From contig CATNEN010000009.1 in assembly GCA_950097015.1 (NCBI GenBank), forward strand, positions 1,552,501-1,616,500: 64,000 nucleotides of DNA. Direction: 5' to 3'. Positions within the stretch are counted from its first letter, which is position 1, and each line of letters begins with the position of its first letter. Position numbers and translations under genes: made by a program. Positions 11,245 to 23,281 of this stretch are shown here, piece after piece. The notes below the pieces were generated by a model. The model worked only from the letters and a program-made list of their open reading frames with translations, was not told where the DNA came from and did no database searches. The DNA is from Macrostomum hystrix (Eukaryota; Platyhelminthes; Macrostomidae).

Positions 11245-12671
11245 ATGAAGTACCTAAACAACATAAAAGTATTCGATTTTCTTGAGTGTCCAAATTTAAA
11301 GTTGCGAAGCCCATCATGGGTAAAAACTCCCAATCCAATGTTAGTCTTAACCGTGGCAATGGTCTTCTACTTTGTAATTACAGCAGGTAAATATAATAGA
11401 CTGCATGGGTCTGAAGAGACAGGAAATTGTTTTAATTTCACACACTAATACAAAGTACAGATGAATTTATATATCACAAATTTCAATTATATATATATAT
11501 AGGCTTAGACTATGGATTTTAAAAAATCAAGAAAAGCTAGTCCTAACTCCAGCTTCCGAATTTTTGATGGATGTAAATTACAAGTTTATAAAATTAAAGT
11601 ATAATTTTTAGGATTTTTTTAAACCTAATGGACAAATAAAAAATAAACAAACTAAAAAATACTATAAATATTATTTAAAGTTTTTCATTGAGTTTTCTGG
11701 CTATAAAGCGATTCAGTACAATGACATTATTTTTTATCAAGCAACTCATGTAGTATACTTAAGCATGGTATTTCAATTTCTAGGAGTAATCTATGACATT
11801 GTCCTCGAGACGCCATCAATTGGTTCACGACTTGATGCCCAGGGCAGGAGTCGACCTGTAAGTATAGTCAATCTTGTTTGTTTGCTACTTATGTCTACTT
11901 AAATGACTGTACAACCTTGGCTCTTTTGTATTGTCACTATGTAAAAATCCTGCTCTGTATACTGATCTCTAACCCCCCATAGGTGGCCTTTCTGCCCAAC
12001 CGAGTGAACGGGCAGTACATCATGGAGGGCCTGGCCGCCAGCTGCATGTTCGCTCTGGGCTCCTGCGGCTTCATCATCCTGGACCAGGTCCACAGCCGGC
12101 AGGGCATGCCGCGGCTGAGCCGGCTCATGCTCACAGCCGTGGGCGTGCTGGCTACTCTCATTGGCTTCTTTGTTTGCCGCGTGTTCGTCAAGATCAAGCT
12201 GCCGTATGGCCTAACCGTTGCTTTTTGCTCTTTATTTTTTGCCCCTTCGCGCTGGGTCGCTGGCTCAGGCCATAGAAGGCCAATATAAAGTGAAACAGTA
12301 GAGAAACCCTGCTCATATCGAGTCAACAAAATAGAAGCGCTTTGAGTCGGAAGCCAGTGCATGTATAGCTTCTCTGAAATATCAAACCCACTGACTGGCA
12401 AGTGCACCGCTGATTCAAAGGCCTGTCACCGCGTCTGCTTTAATTTCACCTAAGAAGTCTTTCATCTGTCGCCGGCACTTCCAGCCACAGCAAATCAGAA
12501 ACAGCTGAGGGCCGAGGCTCGACTTGCTAGGAATGATGTAGGACTCATGATGCCCCTAGTAGTTCTCTGTTCTTCGAAGCTTTTGCAACAGATTTTCTGA
12601 CGCATTTCACTGATGCCTGATACCCCGATACCACGACACCGATGTTTTTCAGGTCTTACCTTGCCAAGTAG
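11245..12671 (+). CDS. OSTC: Oligosaccharyltransferase complex subunit OSTC (DC2), 4 exons
   Basis: OSTC is the small ER membrane subunit that links the STT3A oligosaccharyltransferase to the translocon for co-translational N-glycosylation. Exons are 11245-11386, 11784-11857, 11983-12203 and a 19-nt last exon at 12653-12671; phases agree and the product is 151 aa (human 149). Family signatures are FLECPNLKL near the N-terminus, RPVAFLPNRVNGQYIMEGLA in the middle, and a C-terminal VKIKLPSYLAK that matches the family's KLPGY-type ending. Three hydrophobic helices lie near residues 31-53, 86-106 and 120-138. Reading straight past 12203 gives an unrelated tail ending in a stop near 12290; the GTATGG donor at 12204 and the TTTTTCAG acceptor before 12653 restore the conserved ending. 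Confidence 0.93.
12204..12652 (+). other. OSTC intron 3
   Basis: Inferred 449-bp intron with donor GTATGG and acceptor GATGTTTTTCAG. No repeat array or other gene is recognised in it. Confidence 0.7.
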
Positions 12672-13598
12672 GTCCGGAGTCTGTGGCTCAGCTGATGCTC
12701 TGCTACAGCTGGCATTTTTTCTTAAATTTTCTAGTTTTTTGCGGTGGCTTCATTTCGTTCTATTCTCTTCCTCCCACGCATTTTTGATTCCGGGAATTAG
12801 TTTTACTCTCTCGGTGCATCGCAGCCATAGTGCGAGGGTCTTCCTTTTTACTTACGCATTTCGTCTTTTGCAAAACATCTACTTAACTGACCGTTTGACA
12901 TTGGCTATTGAAATAGCTTTGACTCACCTGAAATTAAATTTATAAACTTTCTTCGCGCTGTTAAACACTTTCCTTATACGAGCCTGTATCATTTAAGAGC
13001 TGTTTTGTCTTAACAGTTTGTCTTACAAGAACAGGTGTTAATTGACCATTATTAACTTTTCTTCCTATTATTGTGCGAGCTAGTGACCACAAATACACAC
13101 CAGCACAGCGTTTTACTAAGCCTCCAAGTCTTGGTTCTATCTCATTTAAATTAAAGTTGAATGTTTCTTAATGGATCAAATGGTTCAACTAATTTGGTTT
13201 GCTAAGATGCAATGAAGATCATACTTGACGAACGAACTGAAGTCTCAAATGAATGCATGGGTTTGCCAGCCACGAAACTAATATTCGAGTAAAATAGTGC
13301 AAATTTATATTACATTTGAGATCTGTAAGTGTAGAAAAGAGTTTTTCAGATTTTGCAGCCATTTGTATTGTCTCGGGAAAAAACTGTCAAGGAAAATCGT
13401 GCGAAACTTTGAATACCTGATAATAAGCAGCTTCCTGCTATCCATCTACCAGTCCAACATCAAACGGCATTGAACACAGAACTCGGACACGCCAAAGATG
13501 GAGCAAGAAGACAGCAAAGCAATTAAGTCAGTAAATTGCCACTGCAAATCATGTGGCGCATTTTGCTCAACTCGAACAAAAAACTCAAGCGCTCAGCG
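12672..13598. other. Convergent 3' intergenic region
   Basis: This AT-rich unique sequence holds the 3' UTRs of OSTC (plus) and of the minus-strand gene at 13599. No further gene, array or mobile element is recognised. Confidence 0.6.
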
Positions 13599-15398
13599 TC
13601 AGACGCTCTCATTGTCTGTCGGGCAGACCGCGTTCCGCGTGAACCACGCCCTGAAACAGCAGCATAAGCCGCGCCCGCCGCCCTCATTGATCTCTCCTAC
13701 TCCGCCGCGGCCCGCCTGGAGAAGGTCCTCTGCGCTCTCGGCGTCAATCCGAAGCATCGCGGCCTTGGCCTCCTCCTCTGACTGCAGCTGCTGCAGGTGC
13801 AGCTCCCCAGGTGGGCAAGCGGCCGCTTCCTCATCGCTGCTCCGGCTCAGCTGGCCTCGCTCTTGGTACTTCGAGCTGCGCTGAACCTGCTCCCTGATTG
13901 GCTGCGTTGGGGCCACAGTACGGCCATTGGCAACCGCTGCGCCGTTCCCTCGTCTTCGCCTGCTGCTCTGCTGTAGCCAGTCGGGCGTCTCCTCCGTCTC
14001 GTTGGCTTCATCGGCTGTCGCTGCTTCTTCAGTTGCCGCCAAGCTCTCTAGGCGACGCTTCAGGTCTTCGTACTTCATGCTGCGGTTCTTGCTCGCTGGC
14101 GGCATACCACCGGCCTCGGTGATGCTTGGCTCGCTCTCTACTCGCTGCGTTGGTGATCTGGCTGCAGTGTCCTCATCATCCGCCTTCTCCACGGGACACT
14201 CATCGCCAGATGCTTGGGGAGCCTCCGCCCCCTTCTTCTCGTCCGTGGCCTCCTGAGTGACGTATCCTTTGCTGCCAGCGCCATCGTTCGGCTCGGACAA
14301 CCGGCTGCTTGCATCATCAGCATCGTCCCTTCTAATTTCTGCCTGTTGCTGCTCTAAGAAGTCGTTGCTGATTTTCTCGCCATCCGTATTTTTGTCATCT
14401 ATCTCATATTCGTTCGTAGCAGTGCAGACTACTTCTTCGCTTCGATGTTGATTGTAAAGTGACTGGGTATCATCTTTATTTTTTATTTCACTGCCAGCCG
14501 CATGGTCTCCCAGCCAGTGGTGGCCCCTGCTTCCCTCCTCACCAAGTTTGTCTTCTATTTCTTCTACGGGTTGGCTAATGACAGGAAGAGCTGCTTCACA
14601 AGCCTGCTCTGCCGTATCCTCGTTGGTATTGTCAGGTTCAGGTTGCAGGTCAGTACATTGAACCTGTTCTTGCTTCTCCACATCTTCATTACTTCTACTT
14701 CTTTCTTCCATCTGCAACGCGCCCGATGCACCATTTATTAGTTCGTCAGGTGGCTGGTTGTCTACCGCCTCGTCCGATGCACCATTTATCAGTTCGTCAA
14801 GTGGCTGGTTGTCTACCGCCTCATTCAATGCACCATTTATTAGTTCGTCAGGTGGCTGGTTGTCTACCGCCTCGTCCGATGCACCATTTATTAGTTCGTC
14901 CGGTGGCTGGTTGTCTACCGCCTCGTCCAATGCACCATTTATCAGTTCGTCAGGTGGCTGGTTGTCTACCGCCTCGTCGATCGCAGCATGCTGCGCTTTC
15001 TCAGCTTCGAGCATTTCGGGAGGCTGTGGGGCATCAGGGATTTGCCCATCTCCAGTGCAGGAATCACCTTTTGACTTTATTTTTCGCTTTTTCTTTTTGG
15101 CTGTTTTAGTTTCGATCTGCTGCAGCTGCTTCTGCTCTGGGTGGCTCTCAGCTGAGGCCGAGTCTGCTTCTGACTGCGCCGACGGAAACTCGAACGAGAC
15201 GCGGCTGTGACGCTTGCGCACTTTCCTGCGGGCACCGCCGCCCGCCTCGGCTGGAGGGTCCTGCGGACTGGCCCTGTCCGGCACATTCTCCACCTGGTTG
15301 TCGCTCTGCTGCAGCGCCTCGAAACGCTCTGCCGCCCTTGACTGCGCCTCCTGGAGCACCGCCAGGGCCGCGGACGCTGCGGCTTCAGCCTCATCCAT
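13599..15398 (-). CDS. Acidic, repeat-bearing protein with a PP1-docking RVSF motif (unrecognised)
   Basis: A single-exon frame of 599 aa rich in Ala, Glu and Asp. Visible features: a helical Ala/Glu N-terminus; an RVSF motif at residues 66-69 within basic KRHSRVSFEF, matching the protein phosphatase 1 docking motif; a lysine-rich nuclear-localisation-like run (KKKKRKIKSK) near 101-110; five tandem 17-residue repeats (DEAVDNQPPDELINGAS) at about 138-223; a long disordered acidic region; a short coiled-coil-like KYEDLKRRLESLAATEEA; and a terminal Cys cluster (GLCCCFRAWF) that might be acylated. The five repeats are a 51-bp minisatellite inside the coding sequence. The start is the first ATG of the frame. 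The open frame and biased codons support a real gene. PP1 binding is inferred; the family was not recognised. Confidence 0.72.
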   Translation of the reverse strand: MDEAEAAASAALAVLQEAQSRAAERFEALQQSDNQVENVPDRASPQDPPAEAGGGARRKVRKRHSRVSFEFPSAQSEADSASAESHPEQKQLQQIETKTAKKKKRKIKSKGDSCTGDGQIPDAPQPPEMLEAEKAQHAAIDEAVDNQPPDELINGALDEAVDNQPPDELINGASDEAVDNQPPDELINGALNEAVDNQPLDELINGASDEAVDNQPPDELINGASGALQMEERSRSNEDVEKQEQVQCTDLQPEPDNTNEDTAEQACEAALPVISQPVEEIEDKLGEEGSRGHHWLGDHAAGSEIKNKDDTQSLYNQHRSEEVVCTATNEYEIDDKNTDGEKISNDFLEQQQAEIRRDDADDASSRLSEPNDGAGSKGYVTQEATDEKKGAEAPQASGDECPVEKADDEDTAARSPTQRVESEPSITEAGGMPPASKNRSMKYEDLKRRLESLAATEEAATADEANETEETPDWLQQSSRRRRGNGAAVANGRTVAPTQPIREQVQRSSKYQERGQLSRSSDEEAAACPPGELHLQQLQSEEEAKAAMLRIDAESAEDLLQAGRGGVGEINEGGGRGLCCCFRAWFTRNAVCPTDNESV

Positions 15399-16129
15399 GC
15401 CTGATTTTGTCCTGTCACTTTCTCTTACTATCTGGTCGCCGGGCTCTTTTTAGCCAAGCTGCAGCGATGGAGACGCGGGGTCGAGACCTAGCTGTTGCCA
15501 TAGAAACCAGTAGCCCCTCCCCTTTTCCTTTGCTCAGTTTAGATATGGCGGTCTCGGGGCTCAGGTCCGGTTCTGTGAGCTGGCGATGCATAATTAATGC
15601 GCCCGCGGGCTGGGCCAAGGCCCCAACCAGAGCAAGACCGCCGCCGCGCTGGCTCTATTAGCCCAGTCGCGCCAGGTTTTACTGCGCATTAGTACCCGCA
15701 CAGCCGCGCTCATTCGCCTTTTTCCCTGAGACTGCACACTTCTGACATCTGGCGGCGTGCGACATTTCGTTGTCTTCATAATTCTGCAGTAAGCCTTAGC
15801 ACTTATATGCTGTTCGGGTTTACAGAGGGCTAGAAGGCCAAAAGCTTGCGGCACTACCCGGGTTACTCACTCAGCCAGTGAGTACTATGACATTTTAGTA
15901 CTCTTCCTGGGGCACTCTGTTTTATAATCATTGATAAATTGTACTTTTGTGCTTTACTGTCAGTGACTTGTGACCTAGTACTCGGTTTATCCTAATGATG
16001 CCTCTGCAAATCCAAAGATTCACAATTAGCATGCGTGAGACTACAGTTGACCTTGTGATTGGATTGCTTTGCTTTGGTTTGGTTTGGTTTGCCGTTGTTG
16101 GATTGCCTTGGTTGAGTTAAGGAAGTCTA
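15399..16129. other. Intergenic, upstream of the minus-strand RVSF gene
   Basis: Moderately GC-rich sequence that should contain the promoter of the gene ending at 15398. A short GGTTTGGTTTGG run lies near 16078. No other gene is supported. Confidence 0.5.
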
Positions 16130-16560
16130 GGTGTCGAACTCAAGGACTCAGGTGCCAGAGCACCAACTGCAGTGCTCGAACTCAAGGACTCAGGTGTCAG
16201 AGCACCAACTCCAGTGCTGGAACTCAAGGACTCAGGTGTCAGAGCACCAACTGCAGTGCTCGAACTCAAGGACTCAGGTGTCAGAGCACCAACTCCAGTG
16301 CTGGAACTCAAGGACTCAGGTGTCAGAGCACCAACTCCAGTGCTGGAACTCAAGGACTCAGGTGTCAGAGCACCAACTGCAGTGCTCGAACTCAAGGACT
16401 CAGATGTCAGAGCACCAACTGCAGTGCTCGAACTCATGGACTCAGGTGTCAGAGCACCAACTCCAGTGCTCGAACTCATGGACTCAGGTGTCAGAGCACC
16501 AACTCCAGTGCTCGAACTCATGGACTCAGGTGTCAGAGCACCAACTTCAGAGCTCGAATC
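16130..16560. repeat. 42-bp minisatellite
   Basis: About ten units of 42 bp, each containing CTCAAGGACTCAGGTGTCAG followed by AGCACCAACTGCAGTGCTCG, with a CTCATGGACTC subfamily at the right end. The unit length is a multiple of three, so several frames on both strands stay open; no frame shows non-repeat protein features, so none is called a gene. Confidence 0.93.
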
Positions 16561-17543
16561 GGCGCCAAATCCCTTCTCAGCAGCGCAGCTCAAAATGTAC
16601 TTTGAAGCGGGGACATCACGGGCCACTGTGTGCGTGGAAGCCATCTGGCATGCAGAAAAGTGCACCTGCAGCTGCGCGGGGCACCCGCATCAGACGCGTG
16701 GAACTTTGAAGGGGAAATGACTTCAGTGCAGCTGTGGCTGGCAGTTGGGGAATCGAGAATAAATTACGACCGGAAGCAAGCACTAAATTTCCTCTGGGAC
16801 CGAGGGCTCCTGACGAGCTCCTTCCGGCAGCAATAGGGTCAAGCAAAAATGATCACCTCCTGGACTCTGTCGTTGCCACAGCGAGCAGACCAATAGTGGC
16901 GCCCTCAGCTCAGCTTGAGCACACCGCTGCCTGTTAGACAGTACTAAAGTGTAACTTAAATACTGTAAATGTGTTAGACAGTACTGTGTGAAGCTCTGAG
17001 AAGTGGAATAACTATTAAATAGTCGAGCGGTCGGCTGCACGCTGCTATTATTTTACCGATAATAATCAAGACAAATATCTTGGCCTTAATCGCGGGGGAG
17101 AAGCAGAAATTTACTACCAATAAAAGCCACTGCCGAGGCTTGAAGTCCAGTCGGGTCGGTCTATCCTATTCGCGGTATTTGCAGTCGGCCCAAATTGTAA
17201 GCCCATACGCTCAGAGCGAAAGTCTGTCCCGGAATAATAAAATGGCCGTCTCCACTGCGAATTCACTGAATACTCACTGGGTCGAGGCGTGATTTATGCA
17301 TGCCGATTAGAAGGCCAGCTATCAGCTCGAGTGAGGACCTGAACTTGAAGCCAACCCCTCAGTTTGAGCAGGAGGGGATATGAAACTCGAGCTGTGATGC
17401 GATGGGATAAAATTAACTGGCCAGCGACTCTCGCATCCTCATTGGATTTCTCCTCCACACTGAGAATAGGGAGTCGGGGGATCAGACAGGCGTATTTAGG
17501 GCCGGCTGAGTCCCCTAATCCTCCAAGCAGACTCCCGCCAGCC

Positions 17544-19215
17544 ATGGGAACGAAATCCTCTAAGCTGAGCCCGCGCGAGCTCCGCGACCTGACGAGGCAG
17601 ACGCAGTTCACCGAGGCCGAGCTGCAGAGCTGGTACCGCGGCTTCCTCAAGGACTGCCCGAGCGGCCAGCTGGCCCGGCCCGAGTTCCAGCGCATCTACG
17701 CCAGCTTCTTTCCCAACGGCGACGCTTCCAGATTCGCCGCGCACGTGTTCCGCACCTTCGACCGGGACGGCAACGACCGCATCGACTTTCGCGAGTTCGT
17801 CTGCGCCCTGAGCGTCACCTCGCGCGGCAGCCTGGAGCAGAAGCTGGCCTGGGCCTTCGCCATGTACGATCTGGACGGCGACGGCTTCATCAGCCGCAGC
17901 GAGATGCTGGAGATTGTGCGGGTGCGACCCCGGGCAATTCTTATCGATAATTTCCCCTTCCACAGTAGGGCATCGTGGCTGAGCTGAGTTGCAGCTCAAA
18001 CATTTCGGTGCTAGTTGACAGAACAAATAGAAAATTGGAGGTAGTCAAAAATGCTATTACTATAGGCAGCAGTGAGTGCGAATGGCTATTTACTTTGCCA
18101 AGCTTCCACAAATTAATTTCACTGAAAGTGAAACACTAGGGCCATTCTAAATCCTTTCTAAATTGCACTTAAAAATTATTGTTAAAAATCCATCTGAAGA
18201 ATGTGAATTGGAGTTAAAAAATTATTTAGAAAGATTTTTTGTTTCAGTGAACCAAGCGACTCAACAGATGTAACTCACCGAGCGATCCGAGAGAGCTCAA
18301 GCCACCATCTCAACTTACCTCAGGCAATCAGGAATCAATCAAAATTTGAGCCCTGGCAGAGCTGGAACCATGGGCTGAAACTTAAAGAGCTACCCAACTA
18401 TCAGACCCCCTGACACTGGAACCCTGACACTGGAACCCTGACACTGGAACCCTGACACTGGAACCCTGACACTGGAACCCTGACACTAGAACCCTGACAC
18501 TGGAACCCTGACACTGGAACCCTGACACTGGAACCCTGACACTAGAACCCTGACACTGGAACCCTGACACTAGAACCCTGACACTGGAACCCTGACACTA
18601 GAACCCTGACACTGGAACCCTGACACTGGAACCCTGACACTGGAACCCTGACACTAGAACCCTGACACTGGAACCCTGACACTGGAACCCTGACACTGGA
18701 ACCCTGACACTGGAACCCTGACACTGGAACCCTGACACTGGAACCCTGACACTGGAACCCTGACACTGGAACCCTGACACTGGAACCCTGACACTGGAAC
18801 CCTGACACTAGAACCCTGACACTGGAACCCTGACACTAGAACCCTGACACTGGAACCCTGACACTAGAACCCTGACACTGGAACCCTGACACTAGAACCC
18901 TGACACTGGAACCCTGACACTGGAACCCTGACACACTGAGCCCTGGCACCAGAGCCCTGCACTGGCACCAGAGCCCTGACGCCCTCGCTCCCCTTGCAGG
19001 CAATCTACAGCATGATGGGCGCCGTTTCGGACATGCCCGAGGACGAGCTGACCCCGGAGAAGCGCACGGACAAGATCTTCGGCCAGATGGACCGCAACCT
19101 GGACGGGCGCCTCTCAGTGGAAGAGTTCATCGAGGGTGCCAAGTCCGATCCGAGCATCGTGCGCCTGCTGCAGCATCAACCCGGGGACCCGGCGGCCGCC
19201 GACGAAGCTCCCTGA
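17544..19215 (+). CDS. Neuronal calcium sensor of the hippocalcin/visinin-like family, 2 exons
   Basis: A calcium-myristoyl-switch EF-hand protein that couples Ca2+ to membrane targets. Exons are 17544-17921 and 19000-19215 (phase 0), giving 197 aa against 191-193 for vertebrate hippocalcins. The start is chosen because family members begin MG; here [10 protein letters not shown] gives Gly2 and Ser6 for N-myristoylation. EF1 is the inactive CPxG type (DCPSG). EF2 is [14 protein letters not shown]3 [12 protein letters not shown] and EF4 [12 protein letters not shown], all with usable ligand positions. The family blocks [18 protein letters not shown] and [10 protein letters not shown] are intact. 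The C-terminal tail is Ala/Pro-rich and divergent. An AATAAA lies at 19377-19382. The closest paralogue (HPCA, HPCAL1, VSNL1) cannot be decided by eye. Confidence 0.93.
18400..18940. repeat. 14-bp minisatellite in the calcium-sensor intron
   Basis: About 38 units of CCCTGACACTGGAA (14 bp), with a CTAGAA variant interspersed, in the only intron of the calcium-sensor gene. The array ends about 60 bp before the acceptor at 18999. Confidence 0.95.
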
Positions 19216-19376
19216 TTGGTTGGGGATCTAGTCAGTTCTGATTGGTTGCGGATCTAGTCGGTTCTGATTGGTTGACGAGATAAACATATTTGATTGGCTG
19301 ATTCACTGCAAATATGATTGATTGTCTATTATCTGAATTTGCTGATGGATGAATTATTGTATTAAAAATGTAAGCT

Positions 19377-19382
19377 AATAAA
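19377..19382 (+). terminator. Polyadenylation signal of the calcium-sensor gene
   Basis: AATAAA lies 162 bp after the stop codon, in AT-rich sequence. Confidence 0.6.
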
Positions 19383-19749
19383 TGTAAAGGCACTGAATGA
19401 CGGACTATAAGTTATTTTGCTGTACAACCTAGCCACCAGTACATCTACAGTATTCAAAGCATTGTCTAGAAATTATTCTGTCTAATTAATTTATGAATAT
19501 AGTCACGATATATTTGTAGTTTAATCATATCGTTTGCCTGTTGTTAGTTTTGCTTTGTTCTTAATTATTTAAAAGTCTATCAAATCACTAATTGAATAAA
19601 AAAGAAAAAAAGGCTTTTGATAAATTCTTATATTAATTTTACTGGCGCGAATTTTGAGACCCCAGACAAAACACGCGTGCTGTTTAAAATATTTTAAGCT
19701 TCACTTTTCTAAGTATTTTAGTTCCGCTGAGAACTACAAGAGACATTAG

Positions 19750-22340
19750 TTGTCCGTGAGACCTACTCAATTCTAAATCTATTCAGAGACTACTCAGTCA
19801 GTATCTACTCAGAGACTACTCAGTCCATATCTACTCAGAGACTACCCAGTCAATATCTACTCAGAGACTACCCAGTCAATATCTACTCAGAGACTACCCA
19901 GTCAATATCTACTCAGAGTCTACTCAGTCAATATCTACTCAGAGACTACTCAGTCAATATCTACTCAGAGACTACTCAGTCAATATCTACTCAGAGACTA
20001 CCCAGTCAATATCTACTCAGAGACTACCCAGTCAATATCTACTCAGAGACTACCCAGTCAATATCTACTCAGAGACTACCCAGTCAAAATTTACTCAGAG
20101 TCTACCAGCAAAGATCGATTTAGAGACTACTCAGTCAATATCTACTCAGAGACTACCCAGTCAATATCTACTCAGAGACTACTCAGTCAATATCTACTCA
20201 GAGACTACTCAGTCAATATCTACTCAGAGACTCTCAGTCAATATCTACTCAGAGACTACTCAGTCCATATCTACTCAGAGTCTACTCAGTCAATATCTAC
20301 TCAGAGTCTACTCAGTCAATATCTACTCAGAGACTCTCAGTCAATATCTACTCAGAGACTACTCAGTCCATATCTACTCAGAGTCTACTCAGTCAATATC
20401 TACTCAGAGTCTACTCAGTCAATATCTACTCAGAGTCTACTCAGTCAATATCTACTCAGAGTCTACTCAGTCAATATCTACTCAGAGACTACCCAGTCAA
20501 TATCTACTCAGAGACTACTCAGTCAATATCTACTCAGAGACTACTCAGTCAATATCTACTCAGAGACTACTCAGTCAATATCTACTCAGAGACTACTCAG
20601 TCAATATCTACTCAGAGACTACTCAGTCAAAATTTACTCAGAGTCTACCAGCAAAGATCGATTTAGAGACTACTCAGTCAATATCTACTTAGAGACTACC
20701 CAGTCAATATCTACTCAGAGACTACTCAGTCAATATCTACTCAGAGACTACCCAGTCAATATCTACTCAGAGACTACTCAGTCAATATCTACTCAGAGAC
20801 TACTCAGTCAATATCTACTCAGAGACTACTCAGTCAATATCTACTCAGAGACTACTCAGTCAATATCTACTCAGAGACTCTCAGTCAATATCTACTCAGA
20901 GACTACTCAGTCCATATCTACTCAGAGTCTACTCAGTCAATATCTACTCAGAGTCTACTCAGTCAATATCTACTCAGAGACTCTCAGTCAATATCTACTC
21001 AGAGACTACTCAGTCCATATCTACTCAGAGTCTACTCAGTCAATATCTACTCAGAGTCTACTCAGTCAATATCTACTCAGAGACTACTCAGTCAAAATTT
21101 ACTCAGAGTCTACCAGCAAAGATCGATTTAGAGACTACTCAGTCAATATCTACTCAGAGACTACTCAGTCCATATCTACTCAGAGTCTACTCAGTCAATA
21201 TCTACTCAGAGTCTACTCAGTCAATATCTACTCAGAGTCTACTCAGTCAATATCTACTCAGAGACTACTCAGTCAAAATTTACTCAGAGTCTACCAGCAA
21301 AGATCGATTTAGAGACTACTCAGTCAATATCTACTCAGAGACTACCCAGTCAATATCTACTCAGAGACTACCCAGTCAATATCTACTCAGAGACTACCCA
21401 GTCAATATCTACTCAGAGACTACTCAGTCAATATCTACTCAGAGACTACCCAGTCAATATCTACTCAGAGACTACCCAGTCAATATCTACTCAGAGACTA
21501 CTCAGTCCATATCTACTCAGAGACTACCCAGTCAATATCTACTCAGAGACTACCCAGTCAATATCTACTCAGAGTCTACTCAGTCAATATCTACTCAGAG
21601 ACTACTCAGTCAATATCTACTCAGAGACTACCCAGTCAATATCTACTCAGAGACAACTCAGTCAATATCTACTCAGAGACTCTCAGTCAATATCTACTCA
21701 GAGACTACTCAGTCCATATCTACTCAGAGTCTACTCAGTCAATATCTACTCAGAGTCTACTCAGTCAATATCTACTCAGAGTCTACTCAGTCAATATCTA
21801 CTCAGAGACTACTCAGTCAAAATTTACTCAGAGTCTACCAGCAAAGATCGATTTAGAGACTACTCAGTCAATATCTACTCAGAGACTACCCAGTCAATAT
21901 CTACTCAGAGACTACCCAGTCAATATCTACTCAGAGACTACTCAGTCAATATCTACTCAGAGACTACCCAGTCAATATCTACTCAGAGACTACCCAGTCA
22001 ATATCTACTCAGAGACTACTCAGTCAATATCTACTCAGAGACTACCCAGTCAATATCTACTCAGAGACTACTCAGTCAAAATTTACTCAGAGTCTACCAG
22101 CAAAGATCGATTTAGAGTCTACTCAGTCAAAGTCTACTCAGAGTCTACTCAGAGTATCTACTCCGAGTCTACTCAGTCAAAGTCTACTCAGAGTCTACTC
22201 AGAGTATCTACTCCGAGTCTACTCAGTCAAAGTCTACTCAGAGTCTACTCAGAGTCTACTCAGAGTATCTACTCCGAGTCTACTCAGTCAAAGTCTACTC
22301 AGAGTCTACTCAGAGTATCTACTCCGAGTCTACTCAGTCC
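19750..22340. repeat. 26-bp satellite with higher-order structure
   Basis: About 100 units of CTCAGAGACTACTCAGTCAA followed by TATCTA (26 bp). A diagnostic variant containing CTACCAGCAAAGATCGATTT recurs near 20100, 20645, 21110, 21292, 21835 and 22095. Subvariants (GACTCTCAG, GACTACCCAG, GTCTACTCAG) appear in repeated order, showing amplification of multi-unit blocks. The right end grades into a TCCGAGTCTACTCAGTC form. The unit is not a multiple of three and no ORF survives. Confidence 0.96.
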
Positions 22341-23194
22341 ATATGAGTAAGAATGACATCAGTGTCTCTCGAAATCACATGAAATTCGCTTGTTTTCGAT
22401 TAGTTTTCCCACTTCCAATCGTTACTTCCCACATAATCTCATGTTTATGCCAATTTACCTTCAGGCCATGTCCCTTCTGATCTCTTTCGTTTCTCCCATC
22501 CAGCTCCAGTTCAAACCAGTTGCAGTTCTCTTCCACCTTGGCCCTCACCGGACATGCCGAAGTTGCTATAGCTGTTTACCCAGAACTCGACTAAGGACAC
22601 GAGCCAACTGCCCCAATCTAATAAAGCCTCATCTAATAATGCATCATCCGCATTCTTAGCCAGATCATGCGGCACCTGCAGCCGCGCGGGCTTGTTATCG
22701 AGACTGCCACATCCAGTCAGTCGCAGCCCAGCCAGCTTTTCCCCAACGGCCGGATGCATATCGAGTTCACGAGTTTAGGCACGAACCCCCACACTTAGCC
22801 TGTTGATTCTGAAGACCAGCATTCACATATTCGATGGGTAATTCAATACTGGCACGGCTGGATGCCTCCACCACCTGCTAGCTGCTACTACTGCGCGATG
22901 CTTAATTATTGCATCTCAAGGGCTAAAACAGAATTTCCTTTCATTCGACAGTAACTCTTTCATTTTGCTTCTAATTTAGAAGAATATTCGTCACAATCTT
23001 GAGCTTACTCAGGATTTCATACTTGATACACTCGTAAATCGTTTTACTCAAATATATTATTATATCATTTTGTCTCGCCAACTGCATCAGACTGCGTGCT
23101 TAAAATTGTTATAGATTTAGCAAAATAACTTAGTCACAATCAGTGTTAACAGTACAGTAGAAAAATGTGTTTATTTTAAGTCAGCAGACGTAAT

Positions 23195-23250
23195 TTTGTC
23201 TAACTGGTTGGAGCACAGAAAGCAACTTCATCAGCGGTTTGAGTTACACA
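23195..23250 (+). repeat. tRNA-like (SINE head) module
   Basis: An A-box-like TAACTGGTTGGAGCACAG is followed by a B-box-like GCGGTTTGAGTTAC. It is too degenerate to be a working tRNA gene. It lies about 30 bp before the dispersed element at 23282. Confidence 0.35.
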
Positions 23251-23281
23251 ACTTTACTAACTGCACTAAAACTATACCTAA

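Noticed and set aside
16069-16720. Frames of about 180-190 codons on both strands across the 42-bp array
   Set aside because: Open in four or more frames because of the unit length; the non-repeat ends have no recognisable domain, signal peptide or splice support.
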